From the NCBI RefSeq assembly GCF_011302915.1, contig NZ_CP049872.1:992001-1056000 (forward strand): 64,000 bases of DNA. The letters are read 5' to 3'. The notes under the pieces were generated by a model. It was not told where the DNA came from, ran no database searches, and worked only from the letters and a program-made list of their open reading frames with translations. The stretch comes from Thermomonas sp. HDW16 (GTDB lineage Bacteria; Pseudomonadota; Gammaproteobacteria; Xanthomonadales; Xanthomonadaceae). This document shows positions 40,057 to 48,242 of this stretch, piece after piece; within the stretch, counting starts at the first letter, position 1; each line of letters begins with the position of its first letter. The position numbers and the translations under genes were made by a program.

Positions 40057-40593
40057 TCAGTCGGCACGCAATGCGTCCAGCATGGCTTGCGGTTGCGCGA
40101 GGCTGAGCAGCAATTGCGACGTTCCGTTGCGTTCCGGCAACCACAGCACGCGGTGGCGGTCGGTGAGCAGGCAGAACGCCTTGCCGAATTTATGGCGAAG
40201 TCGGAAGTTGCCGGCATCGAAGCCGATGATCGACATGCCGCCGGTCTTGAGCACGGGGCGCAACTCGGTACGTTCGCGGAGGTCGACGACACGCGCGTTT
40301 GCCAGATCCAGTTCGGATACGGCGACCCGATGGCGGAACAAGGCGGCGCGCACGTCCAGCACGCCATCGCGCAACTCCACCGAGCGGCGCTTCATCGCCA
40401 ACAGGAGCAGGGCCAGCACCAGTGGGACGATCACCAGCGCCGTGGCCACGCCTGACAACTGCGCCTGTTGGCCGGAAAACCAGAGCGCACCAATGATGCC
40501 AAGCGGCAGCACACCGCCCAGCGCGACCAACAGCATCCACGCATGCGCCGGCGGCGGACTGACGGCGAAGCTTTGCGATGCCCGTGTCTTCAT
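40057..40593 (-). CDS. Membrane protein with bacterial PH-like domain
   Basis: 178 residues. Two N-terminal helices at about 19-41 (MLLVALGGVLPLGIIGALWF) and 47-66 (VATALVIVPLVLALLLLAM) are followed by a cytoplasmic beta domain that opens RRSVELRDGVLDVRAALFRHRVAVSELDLANARVVDL. That pattern (a strand pair then SELDL...ARV) is the one of bacterial PH/YcxB-like domains fused to a helical hairpin. Function unknown; such proteins are membrane-embedded. Three bases after the hydrolase gene in the SPFH operon. Confidence 0.7.
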   Translation of the reverse strand: MKTRASQSFAVSPPPAHAWMLLVALGGVLPLGIIGALWFSGQQAQLSGVATALVIVPLVLALLLLAMKRRSVELRDGVLDVRAALFRHRVAVSELDLANARVVDLRERTELRPVLKTGGMSIIGFDAGNFRLRHKFGKAFCLLTDRHRVLWLPERNGTSQLLLSLAQPQAMLDALRAD

Positions 40594-40596
40594 GAC

Positions 40597-41988
40597 TCAG
40601 TGCGCCTTGATCCAGACGGCCACGTCGTCGATCAATTGCGGATCGACATGGCCCGGTGCGTTGTATTCGGCCAGGTTGCCGTCGCCTTCACCGGCGATGC
40701 CGAGGTGGTTGAGCTTGTCGTACAGCTTGAACGCGACCTTGGGATTGTCGTGGAACGCACCGCGCCAGCGGCCCCAGTCGGCATCGACCACCTGGATGTC
40801 GCGTGCGCCCTGCAGCACCAGCATCGGCAGCGCCACCGACTGCGACTCGGCAACCGCATCCACCGCGTCGATGCTGCGCCAGTAGCCAACTGCCTGGCCC
40901 AGCACGGTCTTGGTGGCGGGATCGGTGAGTGGATCACGGGTGATGCGTACCTGGTCGATGATCTGGTTGATCGCGTCGCGTTCCACGTCGCTAGTCTTGC
41001 CGTCGTCCAGCACCGCCATCCGCCGGTTCTGTTCGATCACGATGTCCAGCAATGGTCGCGCTGGTGCCGCCAGCAACACGAGGCCGGCGACATGCCCGGA
41101 CACCGCGGCGATGCGCGGCGCCATCATCCCACCCTGGCTGTGGCCGAGCACGAACACGCGCTTGCCGTCGATGCCTTCGGCCTTGCGCAGCGCATCCACC
41201 GCGAGCACCGCATCGTTGGTGGTTTCGTCGTCGATGCCGAACGCACCACCGGAGAAATCCTGCGGGCGTGCCTTGCTGCGCTTCTCGTAGCGCAGCACCG
41301 CGATGCCCTGCGCGGCCAGGCCACGGGCGATGTCGAGGAAGGGCTTGTTCGGGCCGATGGTTTCGTCGCGATCATGCGGGCCGGAGCCGTGCACCAGCAC
41401 GACTGCAGGGAATGGTCCGCCGCCCTTGGGCATTGCCAGCGTGCCGGGCAGGGCGCGTTCGCCTTCACCAACGCTGAAATCGCGTTCGCTGAAATTCGCG
41501 TCATCGGCAACCGGCGCAACGGCCGCAGGCGTTTCCGCCGGCTGGATCAGGAAGCCAACGATCTTGCCATCCGCGTTGATCGCCAGCTTCGCCACCAGTT
41601 CGGCCTTGGCGTAGTGAAGCGGCGTTTTCACCAGCGTCGCTTCGCCCTGCTGCATCGTTGCGGCTTCGCCGCGGCCCTTCGCTTCGCCTGCTTGCGCGGG
41701 CAGCGATTCCCATACTGCTTTCAGCTTGTCGGCGGGAACGGCCTTTGCCATCTCGGCACCGAACATCGCCTCGGCCTGCGCGTATTCGCCGGCATCCAGA
41801 TGATCAAGCAGGCGGGTGGCGATGCGTGCACCGTCGATGGATGCGTCCTGCGCGGCAACGCGGCCGGACAGCAGCAGTCCCATGCCAAGCATCAGCAGCA
41901 AAGCGGAGGCCAGTAGCACGCGCAGGCCGTTATGCGAAGCGTGTTGCGTGCTGAAGCGGCGTTCAAGCAAGTGGATGAGGTGCAACAT
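40597..41988 (-). CDS. Membrane-anchored alpha/beta hydrolase with DUF3887-like N-terminal domain
   Basis: 463 residues. A hydrophobic segment at about 24-45 (VLLASALLLMLGMGLLLSG) could be a signal anchor. Next comes a DUF3887-like domain (ATRLLDHLDAGEYAQAEAMFG, VWESLPAQAGEAKG), then an alpha/beta hydrolase: VVLVHGSGPHDRDETI with the oxyanion loop, nucleophile elbow VLGHSQGGMMAPRIA, and C-terminal HLGIAGEGD with the catalytic His (NHLG). This pairing is common in secreted peptidase S9-like hydrolases. Likely an extracytoplasmic esterase or peptidase. Within the SPFH operon. Confidence 0.8.
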   Translation of the reverse strand: MLHLIHLLERRFSTQHASHNGLRVLLASALLLMLGMGLLLSGRVAAQDASIDGARIATRLLDHLDAGEYAQAEAMFGAEMAKAVPADKLKAVWESLPAQAGEAKGRGEAATMQQGEATLVKTPLHYAKAELVAKLAINADGKIVGFLIQPAETPAAVAPVADDANFSERDFSVGEGERALPGTLAMPKGGGPFPAVVLVHGSGPHDRDETIGPNKPFLDIARGLAAQGIAVLRYEKRSKARPQDFSGGAFGIDDETTNDAVLAVDALRKAEGIDGKRVFVLGHSQGGMMAPRIAAVSGHVAGLVLLAAPARPLLDIVIEQNRRMAVLDDGKTSDVERDAINQIIDQVRITRDPLTDPATKTVLGQAVGYWRSIDAVDAVAESQSVALPMLVLQGARDIQVVDADWGRWRGAFHDNPKVAFKLYDKLNHLGIAGEGDGNLAEYNAPGHVDPQLIDDVAVWIKAH

Positions 41989-41989
41989 C

Positions 41990-42172
41990 TCAGGCCTCCT
42001 TCTTGAAGATCAGCGTGGGCGAAGACACGGTGGGCGTAGCATGCAGGATATTGACCAACTCCCAGCCAGCGCGGCCCTGCTTGTCAAGTTCTTCCTGCAG
42101 GGCTTCGAGCTTGAAGCCGCCCATCAGGCCGGTCTTCAGCTCCACCACCAGATAGTTCCAACGGTTGCTCAT
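41990..42172 (-). CDS. DUF4177 domain protein
   Basis: 60 residues, essentially one DUF4177 unit: [39 protein letters not shown], followed by a short strand ([11 protein letters not shown]). The W-Y-V-E start and LNEhGxxGWELV motif define the family, whose fold is a small alpha/beta sandwich and whose function is unknown; DUF4177 often accompanies membrane or phage proteins. It overlaps the RHH gene by four bases and precedes the hydrolase by one base. Confidence 0.85.
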   Translation of the reverse strand: MSNRWNYLVVELKTGLMGGFKLEALQEELDKQGRAGWELVNILHATPTVSSPTLIFKKEA

Positions 42173-42354
42173 TTCGATTCCTCGTTGTCTTTTCCTGCGG
42201 CTATCTTCGGCAGCCGCCCGGCCTTGCGCAGCGACTCGCGCAGCACATACTCGATCTGCGCGTTGAGGCTGCGGAGTTCATCGTCGGCCCAGCGCTGCGC
42301 TGCCGCCAGGACTTCGGCGTTGATGCGCAGCGGATAGGCCTTCTTCTCGCTCAC
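42169..42354 (-). CDS. Ribbon-helix-helix (Arc/MetJ-type) DNA-binding protein
   Basis: 61 residues. The sequence [41 protein letters not shown] fits a ribbon-helix-helix dimer: a short beta strand YPLRIN, helix A, a turn, and helix B ending with the basic tail. Such proteins bind short palindromes as dimers. Two GATATC palindromes lie in the promoter of this operon, so autoregulation is the simplest role. The gene sits second, 14 bases after the SPFH gene. It has no toxin partner in the window. Confidence 0.75.
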   Translation of the reverse strand: MSEKKAYPLRINAEVLAAAQRWADDELRSLNAQIEYVLRESLRKAGRLPKIAAGKDNEESK

Positions 42355-42368
42355 GGTCGGCGCCGGGC

Positions 42369-43232
42369 TCAGTACAGCGTGCCGGCGTTGACGATCGGCT
42401 GGGTGCTGCGCTCGCCGCAGAGCACGACCAGCAGGTTGCTGACCATCTGCGCCTTGCGCTCTTCATCCAGTTGGACGACGCCGTTTTTCTGCAGTTCGGC
42501 CAGTGCCATCTCGACCATGCCGACCGCGCCGGCGACGATGCGGGTGCGCGCGGCGATGATCGCGTTCGCCTGCTGGCGCTGCAGCATGGCCTGGGCGATT
42601 TCCGGCGCGTAGGCGAGATGGGTGATGCGCGCGTCGAGGATGCTGACACCGGCGTCTGCCAGGCGCTCGGCTAATTCGTCCTTGAGGTGCTGGCTGATCT
42701 CGGAAGCGTGGCTGCGCAGTGCGACCTGGCCGTCCTCATGCTGGTCGTAGGGATAGCTGGTGGCCATCGTGCGCAGCGCGGATTCGGACTGGATATGGAC
42801 GAAGCTCTCGTAGTCGTCGACGTTGTAGACGGCTTCGGCCGAGTCCACCACTTGCCACACGATCACCGCGGCGATCTCGATCGGGCTGCCGTCCAGTTCG
42901 TTGACCTTGAGCTTGCTGCTCTCGAAATTGCGTACGCGCTGGCTGACCTTTTTCTTGGCGAAGAAGGGGTTGTTCCAGCGCAGGCCGTTGTCCTTGACCG
43001 TGCCCACATACTTGCCGAACAAGCTGATCACCGCAGACTGGTTGGGTTCGATCATGTACAGACCCAGCAGGCAGAACGCGGCGATGGCACCCAGCACGAT
43101 GCCGGCGACGACCTGCGTCGGCGATCCGATCTTCACGCCGGAAATCGTCATCCACCCGCAGATGGCGATTGCGGCGAACAAGGCCAACAACATGGGGATG
43201 CCGGGAAGGGAGCGGATGGGGGTTTCTTTCAT
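42369..43232 (-). CDS. SPFH/Band 7 domain membrane protein
   Basis: 287 residues. Two N-terminal helices (about 13-34, 42-63: [18 protein letters not shown] and [16 protein letters not shown]), then an SPFH domain starting at [25 protein letters not shown], followed by amphipathic helices up to [22 protein letters not shown] and a C-terminal [22 protein letters not shown]. It resembles the HflC/stomatin-like group but lacks the long flotillin coiled coil. SPFH proteins form large rings that compartmentalise membrane complexes. First gene of the operon, preceded by the palindromic promoter. Confidence 0.88.
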   Translation of the reverse strand: MKETPIRSLPGIPMLLALFAAIAICGWMTISGVKIGSPTQVVAGIVLGAIAAFCLLGLYMIEPNQSAVISLFGKYVGTVKDNGLRWNNPFFAKKKVSQRVRNFESSKLKVNELDGSPIEIAAVIVWQVVDSAEAVYNVDDYESFVHIQSESALRTMATSYPYDQHEDGQVALRSHASEISQHLKDELAERLADAGVSILDARITHLAYAPEIAQAMLQRQQANAIIAARTRIVAGAVGMVEMALAELQKNGVVQLDEERKAQMVSNLLVVLCGERSTQPIVNAGTLY

Positions 43233-43271
43233 GGCGATTCTCGGAACTGCCCGGAATGGGCGTGCGAGATA

Positions 43272-43300
43272 TTGATATCAAAATGATATCGATTTGCCAA
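43272..43300 (-). promoter_or_regulatory. SPFH operon promoter overlapping two phased GATATC palindromes
   Basis: Minus-strand -35 TTGGCA (43295-43300) and -10 TATCAA (43272-43277), spacer exactly 17. Palindromes GATATC at 43274-43279 and 43285-43290 are 11 bases apart centre to centre, one DNA turn, within TGATATCAAAATGATATCG and cover the spacer and the -10. This is the arrangement expected for two adjacent dimers on one face of the helix. The RHH protein of the operon is the probable ligand (inference). Confidence 0.72.
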
Positions 43301-43333
43301 GCGTGATCCGACGGGCGGCCGACATATCGCCTG

Positions 43334-44245
43334 TCAGCGATTGGGGCTGAGATAGAAGATCGGCGCTGGGGAGAACTCCCCGCTCGCATACAGGCCACCC
43401 CCGCCCTTGCTCCAAGCCAGGGCTTCGGCTTGGGGGATCAGTGGTACGTCATGCGCCTCCGGTGGTCGCGCCACGGCTTCGCCCCAGTCTTCCCCGGGCT
43501 TGCGGCGATAGAACAGGACGCTGCCATAGGTCAGCACGGCCAGCGTCTGCCCGTCGGGCGACAAGTCGGCGGCGGTGACCATCGGCGAGAGCCTGGCCAG
43601 CTTCGGGTCGCTGCGCTGCAGGTCGGCATCGGCCTCGGGCACGCCTTCGAGACGGCCGATCCGTCGCGCTTCCTGCCATTCCCCATGCGTATCGGCCAGC
43701 GGCAGGGCGAACAGCTCCGGCGGTTTGCGCTTCTTCGAGATCAGGAACACCTTGCCGGCGGTGGCATCCACCGCCACCGCCTCGCAATCGCGCGGGCCAT
43801 CGGCCCAGCGCGCGCGAATTGACCACGCGGGCTTCAACGTACCGTTCTGCAGCGTCTTCGGTTCTTCGAACACATGCAGGACGAAGTCGCGGCGCTGGCC
43901 GCCGTTGTCGCCGGTATCGGCCACCATCAGGTAGTGCTTGCCGTCCAGGTCGAAGCTGGCCAGGTCTTCCCAGTCGGTGTTCTTCGCGCCTTCGACCTTG
44001 TAGCGGGCGATGACCCGGCCGCGTCGCGACAGCGCATACAGGCGCGCGGGGTTGCCGCTGTCCTCGATCGCCCACAGCACGTCCTCATGCACATGCGATG
44101 CGGCCAGACCGCTGACTTCGTCCAGGTCGCCGTTGGTGATCAGGCCTGCCAGCCGCGCGAACGGCAGCGACGGCGGCGCGCAAGCCGTCGCGCACAGGAG
44201 CAGCGCGGCCAATGCGGACAGCCGCAGTCGGGGATGGATCGGCAT
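43334..44245 (-). CDS. Lipoprotein with beta-propeller/phytase-like fold
   Basis: 303 residues. Signal peptide with lipobox-like ending LLLCATAC. The mature chain has repeating segments typical of a six-bladed propeller of the SdiA-regulated/YncE-type: [105 protein letters not shown] and [20 protein letters not shown]. The pattern (E-V-S-G-L ... W-x-x-x-D-S-G ... D-W-E-D-L) recurs in esterase-like phytase proteins. Function unknown. The start is not backed by a Shine-Dalgarno. Confidence 0.78.
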   Translation of the reverse strand: MPIHPRLRLSALAALLLCATACAPPSLPFARLAGLITNGDLDEVSGLAASHVHEDVLWAIEDSGNPARLYALSRRGRVIARYKVEGAKNTDWEDLASFDLDGKHYLMVADTGDNGGQRRDFVLHVFEEPKTLQNGTLKPAWSIRARWADGPRDCEAVAVDATAGKVFLISKKRKPPELFALPLADTHGEWQEARRIGRLEGVPEADADLQRSDPKLARLSPMVTAADLSPDGQTLAVLTYGSVLFYRRKPGEDWGEAVARPPEAHDVPLIPQAEALAWSKGGGGLYASGEFSPAPIFYLSPNR

Positions 44246-44335
44246 GCATGGGAGGATGGCATGGACGCACGTCGCGGCACAGTCCCGCTTGCCGCCTCCG
44301 TTAAAATCGCGGTTTTCTTGCGCCCGGATGTCCAG

Positions 44336-45526
44336 ATGACCCGTATCGGTACGCCGCTTTCGCCCCACGCCCTGCGCGTGCTCCTGCTGGGTTCCGGCGA
44401 ACTGGGCAAGGAAGTCGCCATCGAGCTGCAGCGTTTCGGGGTGGAAGTGATCGCCGCCGACCGCTACGCGAACGCGCCGGCGATGCAGGTCGCGCATCGC
44501 AGCCATGTGCTGGACATGCTCGATGGCGCAGCGATCCGCGCGCTAGTCGCGCTTGAGAAACCGCACCTGGTCGTGCCGGAGATCGAGGCGATCAGCACCC
44601 AGACGCTGGTGGAACTGGAGGCGGAGCAGGGCCAGCGCGTGATCCCGACTGCGCGCGCCGCGCGCCTGACCATGGATCGCGAAGGCATCCGTCGCCTCGC
44701 CGCGGAAACATTGGGGCTGCCGACCTCGCCGTATCACTTCGTCGATACCGTGGAGGATTACCGCGCTGCCGTCATCGCGCTCGGCATTCCCTGCGTGGTG
44801 AAGCCGGTGATGTCATCCTCCGGACATGGCCAGTCGCTGGTGCGCAGCGAAGCCGACCTCGATGCCGCATGGGACTACGCGCAGACCGGCGGTCGCGCCG
44901 GCGCTGGGCGCGTGATCGTCGAGGGCTTCATCGACTTCGATTACGAAATCACCCTCCTCACCGTGCGCCATGCCGGCGGCACCAGTTTCTGTGAGCCGAT
45001 CGGCCATCTGCAGGAGGACGGCGACTACCGCGAGAGCTGGCAGCCGCAGCCGATGTCGGCGCTCGCCCTGCAGCGTTCGCGGGACATTGCACGTGCGATC
45101 ACCGACGATCTGGGCGGTTGGGGCGTGTTCGGCGTGGAGCTCTTCATCAAGGGCGACGAAGTCTGGTTCAGCGAAGTCAGCCCGCGCCCGCACGACACCG
45201 GCCTGGTCACCCTGGTTTCGCAGGAGCTCAGTCAGTTCGCCCTGCATGCTCGCGCGATCCTCGGCCTGCCGATTCCGGTCATCCGCCAGCTCGGTGCGTC
45301 GTCATCTTGTGCGGTGTTGGCGCATGGCCATGGCGTGCCGGTCTTCGGCGATGTCGATGGCGCACTTGCGCAGCCGGACACGCAGTTGCGATTGTTCGGC
45401 AAGCCGAGGGTCGCGGGGCATCGCCGGGTGGCGGTGACGCTGGCGCGTGGTAGCGACATCGAACAGGCCCGCGCCATCGCCCGTGATGCCGCCGCGGCAT
45501 TGACGCTGGACTTGCTGCAGGAATGA
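44336..45526 (+). CDS. purT: Formate-dependent phosphoribosylglycinamide formyltransferase (GAR transformylase 2)
   Basis: Formylates GAR with formate and ATP in de novo purine synthesis. 396 residues from [25 protein letters not shown]-grasp fold with [21 protein letters not shown] at the N-terminus, [48 protein letters not shown] (P-loop-like ATP contact), and [14 protein letters not shown] in the C-terminal domain with metal-ligand residues. Motif set is that of PurT rather than PurK. The ATG has GGATG just ahead. Divergent from the propeller lipoprotein across 90 bases. Confidence 0.95.
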   Translation: MTRIGTPLSPHALRVLLLGSGELGKEVAIELQRFGVEVIAADRYANAPAMQVAHRSHVLDMLDGAAIRALVALEKPHLVVPEIEAISTQTLVELEAEQGQRVIPTARAARLTMDREGIRRLAAETLGLPTSPYHFVDTVEDYRAAVIALGIPCVVKPVMSSSGHGQSLVRSEADLDAAWDYAQTGGRAGAGRVIVEGFIDFDYEITLLTVRHAGGTSFCEPIGHLQEDGDYRESWQPQPMSALALQRSRDIARAITDDLGGWGVFGVELFIKGDEVWFSEVSPRPHDTGLVTLVSQELSQFALHARAILGLPIPVIRQLGASSSCAVLAHGHGVPVFGDVDGALAQPDTQLRLFGKPRVAGHRRVAVTLARGSDIEQARAIARDAAAALTLDLLQE

Positions 45527-45539
45527 GAGACTAGGCCAC

Positions 45540-45902
45540 ATGAACGATTCCGCCGGTTACGCCGTGTTCTTCTTCCCGCCCGCGTTGGAAGCCTTGGGCG
45601 ATGCGATCAAACCCTACCTGCAGGACGGCCCCGCCGGTCCGCACGTGCCCTGTCGTGAAATCGACACCGCCGGCGCTTTCATCGAGCTGACGCTCGAAGG
45701 CCGCGCGCCTGATGGCCGCGAAGTGGCGCTGGAATTGATGGTGCCCGGCAACATGGTGCGCATGATCGTGTCCGCGCACAGCGATGGGGAATTCGGTTTC
45801 TACGACCGCAGCAAGCCGATGGCGGCGCCCGTATTGCCCGCGTCGCCGGCCGAACCTGCCGTTGCCGACGCCCCCCCGCAGGATGCCAAGCCCGCCACTT
45901 GA
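45540..45902 (+). CDS. Conserved hypothetical protein
   Basis: 120 residues, no signal peptide. The first ~85 residues form a compact domain (GYAVFFFPPALEALGDAIKPYL, REIDTAGAFIELTLEGRAPDGREVALELMVPGNMVRMIVSAHSDGEFGF) with alternating beta strands; the tail is Pro/Ala-rich. I do not recognise the family; similar small genes follow purT in Xanthomonadaceae. It starts 13 bases after the purT stop and likely shares its transcript. Convergent with bpt. Confidence 0.65.
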   Translation: MNDSAGYAVFFFPPALEALGDAIKPYLQDGPAGPHVPCREIDTAGAFIELTLEGRAPDGREVALELMVPGNMVRMIVSAHSDGEFGFYDRSKPMAAPVLPASPAEPAVADAPPQDAKPAT

Positions 45903-45904
45903 AC

Positions 45905-46624
45905 TCAGCCCTGCAATCGCGCCCAACCCCGCCCGTTGAAGCCTTCCAGCGGCTGGAACCGGCGTTTGTAGTCCATCTTGGCATGGCCTGAGATCCAGTA
46001 ACCCAGGTACAGGTGCTGGTGGCCGTCGCGCGCAGCCCATTCCAGTTGTTTGAGCACCGCCAGCGTGCCCAGTCCGCGCGCGGATTCGCACGGATCGTAG
46101 AAAGTGTAGACCGCAGACAGCGCGGCATCGATCAGGTCGGTCACCGCCACCGCCAGCAGCCGATGCGTACCGCGCTCACGCAACTCCAGGAAGCGGCCTT
46201 CGTTCCACGAGCCGATCAGGAACTGTTCGAATTCCGGCGCGCCGTGCTCGTCCATGCCACCGCCGCGATGCCGCGTGTGCAGGTATTTGCGATACAGCGC
46301 CAGATGCTCCTCGGTTCGTACGGATGCGACGATGCGCGCATCGACATCCGCATTGCGCTTCAGGCAGCGGCGCTGACTGCGGTCGGGCCGGAACGTCGCC
46401 ACCGGCACCCGTACCGCCACGCAGGCGTGGCAGCCGATGCAGCTTGGCCGGTACACGATGTCACCGGAGCGGCGAAAACCCCAGTCCAGCGCCATCGGAT
46501 ACAGCTGCGGCAGGCGCGGGTCGCGCGGATCCAGCACCAGGTCGCGCGCCTCGCGGTCGGCCCAGTAGCCGCACGGATGCGTGCCGGTACGGAACATGCG
46601 CACGTTGTCGGCATCGGTGCCCAT
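45905..46624 (-). CDS. bpt: Aspartate/glutamate leucyltransferase (arginyltransferase family)
   Basis: Transfers leucine from Leu-tRNA to proteins bearing N-terminal Asp or Glu, feeding them into the ClpS-ClpAP N-degron path. 239 residues with the ATE N-terminal domain: [19 protein letters not shown] and the four-Cys-type cluster [27 protein letters not shown], and the C-terminal GNAT-like half [54 protein letters not shown]. Length and motifs are those of Bpt; no clpS is in the window. Convergent with the hypothetical gene after purT. Confidence 0.92.
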   Translation of the reverse strand: MGTDADNVRMFRTGTHPCGYWADREARDLVLDPRDPRLPQLYPMALDWGFRRSGDIVYRPSCIGCHACVAVRVPVATFRPDRSQRRCLKRNADVDARIVASVRTEEHLALYRKYLHTRHRGGGMDEHGAPEFEQFLIGSWNEGRFLELRERGTHRLLAVAVTDLIDAALSAVYTFYDPCESARGLGTLAVLKQLEWAARDGHQHLYLGYWISGHAKMDYKRRFQPLEGFNGRGWARLQG

Positions 46625-46742
46625 GCGCGGAGCATAACGCCGCCGTCATTCAGCTGCGCGCAGGGTTTTGCTGTCAACCGTCGTCGCGGCAGGGCGTTTT
46701 CTTTTCCAAGTCCGGCCGCTGCCGGTTCAACAGAGGAATCCC

Positions 46743-47363
46743 ATGAAGCACACGAAGTTCCTGGTTGTCGCAGTGACGGTCGCGCTGGCGTCCGCCACGG
46801 CATACGCGCAGACCGCGACCATCGCACCGGCCGCCGGCAACGCGCGGATGCAACTCGATACCAACAAGGACGGTGCCATCGATCGCGCCGAAGCCGCCAA
46901 AGCACCGAAGCTGGCCGAGAAGTTCGACCAGTTGGACACGAACAAGGATGGCAAGCTCAGCGCCGACGAACGCATGCAAATGCGCGGCATGCGTCATCGC
47001 GGCGGTGACCGTGGCGGTCGCGGCGATGCAGGCGGCCTGCGTGCGGCGGACACCGACAAGGACGGCCGCATCAGCCGCGCCGAAGCGGATGCGGCGAATG
47101 CCAAAGCGGGCGAGCGCTTCGCACAGATGGACGTCAACAAGGACGGCTACCTGGACCGCAGCGACATGCAGGCACGGATGGCCCAGCGCCGCGGCGAATG
47201 CTTCGCCAAGGCCGATGTCGACAAGAACGGCCAGCTAAGCCGTGCCGAGTTCGACAAGATGCACGAGGCCTGTGGGCCGATGCGTGGCGGGATGCAAGGC
47301 GGCGTTGCCAAGCGCTTGCCGCAGAACAATCCGAACCCGGGGCCATTCCCGCCGAAGAAGTAA
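46743..47363 (+). CDS. Secreted protein with five EF-hand loops
   Basis: 206 residues with signal peptide (FLVVAVTVALASATAYA). Five 12-residue calcium loops of the DxNxDGxIxxxE kind are visible: DTNKDGAIDRAE, DTNKDGKLSADE, DTDKDGRISRAE, DVNKDGYLDRSD and DVDKNGQLSRAE; all keep the acidic ligands at positions 1, 3, 5 and 12 or close variants. Between loops 2 and 3 is a Gly/Arg linker (GMRHRGGDRGGRGDAGG). It is periplasmic or surface; binding calcium is likely, role unknown. Followed by a strong terminator. Confidence 0.88.
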   Translation: MKHTKFLVVAVTVALASATAYAQTATIAPAAGNARMQLDTNKDGAIDRAEAAKAPKLAEKFDQLDTNKDGKLSADERMQMRGMRHRGGDRGGRGDAGGLRAADTDKDGRISRAEADAANAKAGERFAQMDVNKDGYLDRSDMQARMAQRRGECFAKADVDKNGQLSRAEFDKMHEACGPMRGGMQGGVAKRLPQNNPNPGPFPPKK

Positions 47364-47379
47364 TCGCAGTACCCGCCCG

Positions 47380-47418
47380 AAAAAAACGGCCCGCATCGCC
47401 GCGGGCCGTTTTTTTTCA
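47380..47418. terminator. Bidirectional intrinsic terminator
   Basis: CGGCCCGC / GCGGGCCG stem with a 6-base loop, flanked by seven A on the left and eight T on the right, so it can stop both the EF-hand gene (plus) and the DUF2007-like gene (minus). Confidence 0.92.
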
Positions 47419-47422
47419 TGGT

Positions 47423-48241
47423 TCATCGCATCCGCAACACGCGCCAGGCTTCGCCGTTGCGTTCCACCTCGACAGCCTGCGCAGCGTCGGCATCGCGCGC
47501 CAGCTGCACCGTGCCTCGCCCGGAACCATCGGTCATGTATTCGTGCACGTCGATGTCCAATGCGCCGTCGCCGGGGCATGCCGATGCCGGGGACAGCGCG
47601 GTCTTCGCGGCGTGCTGCAACCCTTGCATGAACGCCGCGGGCGGATCCTTGCCGTCGATGGCGATGCAGGCCTGTGCCGGCGTGCGTTCGGCGAGTTCGC
47701 GTTCGACCAACAGTTTGGCCAGGGCGGTCGGCACCTTGGCGCGATAGACCGGGACGTCCTCGACCGACTGGGGGGTGATCGTCGGTACGGGATTCTGCGG
47801 CGGCGCGGTGGCTCGAGTCGGCGCGGGCAATGCCGGTTCATGCTTGCGCAAGCCGAACACCATCAGCCCGATCACCGCCAGGATCGCCACCAGCAGGCCC
47901 AGCTTGATCCGCATCGCGCGGCCGGCCTTGCTTGAAGCCTGCGTGTCCTTGTCGTGATCCAGCACGCTCAACGGAAGATAGCTGCTCTCGCCGATGCGGG
48001 AACTGTCCAACAGGCCGGCTTCGCGCAGCAGTTGCCGGCCACGCGGCTGGTCATCGGCGCGGACGATCCACACGGCAGGCTGCGGCCCGGATTCCTCGCC
48101 TGCGCGATAGCTGAAGTTGCCGCGCCGATTGCCGCGATAGGAACGCCCTTCGGTGATCTTCACCTCGATGTCGGCTTCGCGCAGCAGGGCGGCGACCGCT
48201 TCGACATTTTCAAGGCGCGGGCTGGTGAAGACTTGCCTCAT
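47423..48241 (-). CDS. DUF2007-like membrane protein with unknown extracytoplasmic domain
   Basis: 272 residues. N-terminal ~80 residues look like the DUF2007/signal-transducing family (RQVFTSPRLENVEAVAALLREADIEVKITEGRS, VWIVRADDQPRGRQLLREAGLLD). One membrane helix at about 112-130 (IKLGLLVAILAVIGLMVFG) is followed by a Pro/Thr-rich linker and a beta-rich C-terminal domain (VPTALAKLLVERELAERTPAQACIAIDGKDPP). The domain order is unusual: a cytoplasmic DUF2007 module tethered to a periplasmic domain. Third gene of the ampD-tesB operon, 1 base after tesB. Confidence 0.78.
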   Translation of the reverse strand: MRQVFTSPRLENVEAVAALLREADIEVKITEGRSYRGNRRGNFSYRAGEESGPQPAVWIVRADDQPRGRQLLREAGLLDSSRIGESSYLPLSVLDHDKDTQASSKAGRAMRIKLGLLVAILAVIGLMVFGLRKHEPALPAPTRATAPPQNPVPTITPQSVEDVPVYRAKVPTALAKLLVERELAERTPAQACIAIDGKDPPAAFMQGLQHAAKTALSPASACPGDGALDIDVHEYMTDGSGRGTVQLARDADAAQAVEVERNGEAWRVLRMR

Positions 48242-48242
48242 C

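Noticed and set aside
42169..42354. Toxin-antitoxin locus formed by the RHH protein and the DUF4177 protein
   Set aside because: The four-base overlap and small size fit, but DUF4177 is not a known toxin, and the operon continues with membrane and hydrolase genes.
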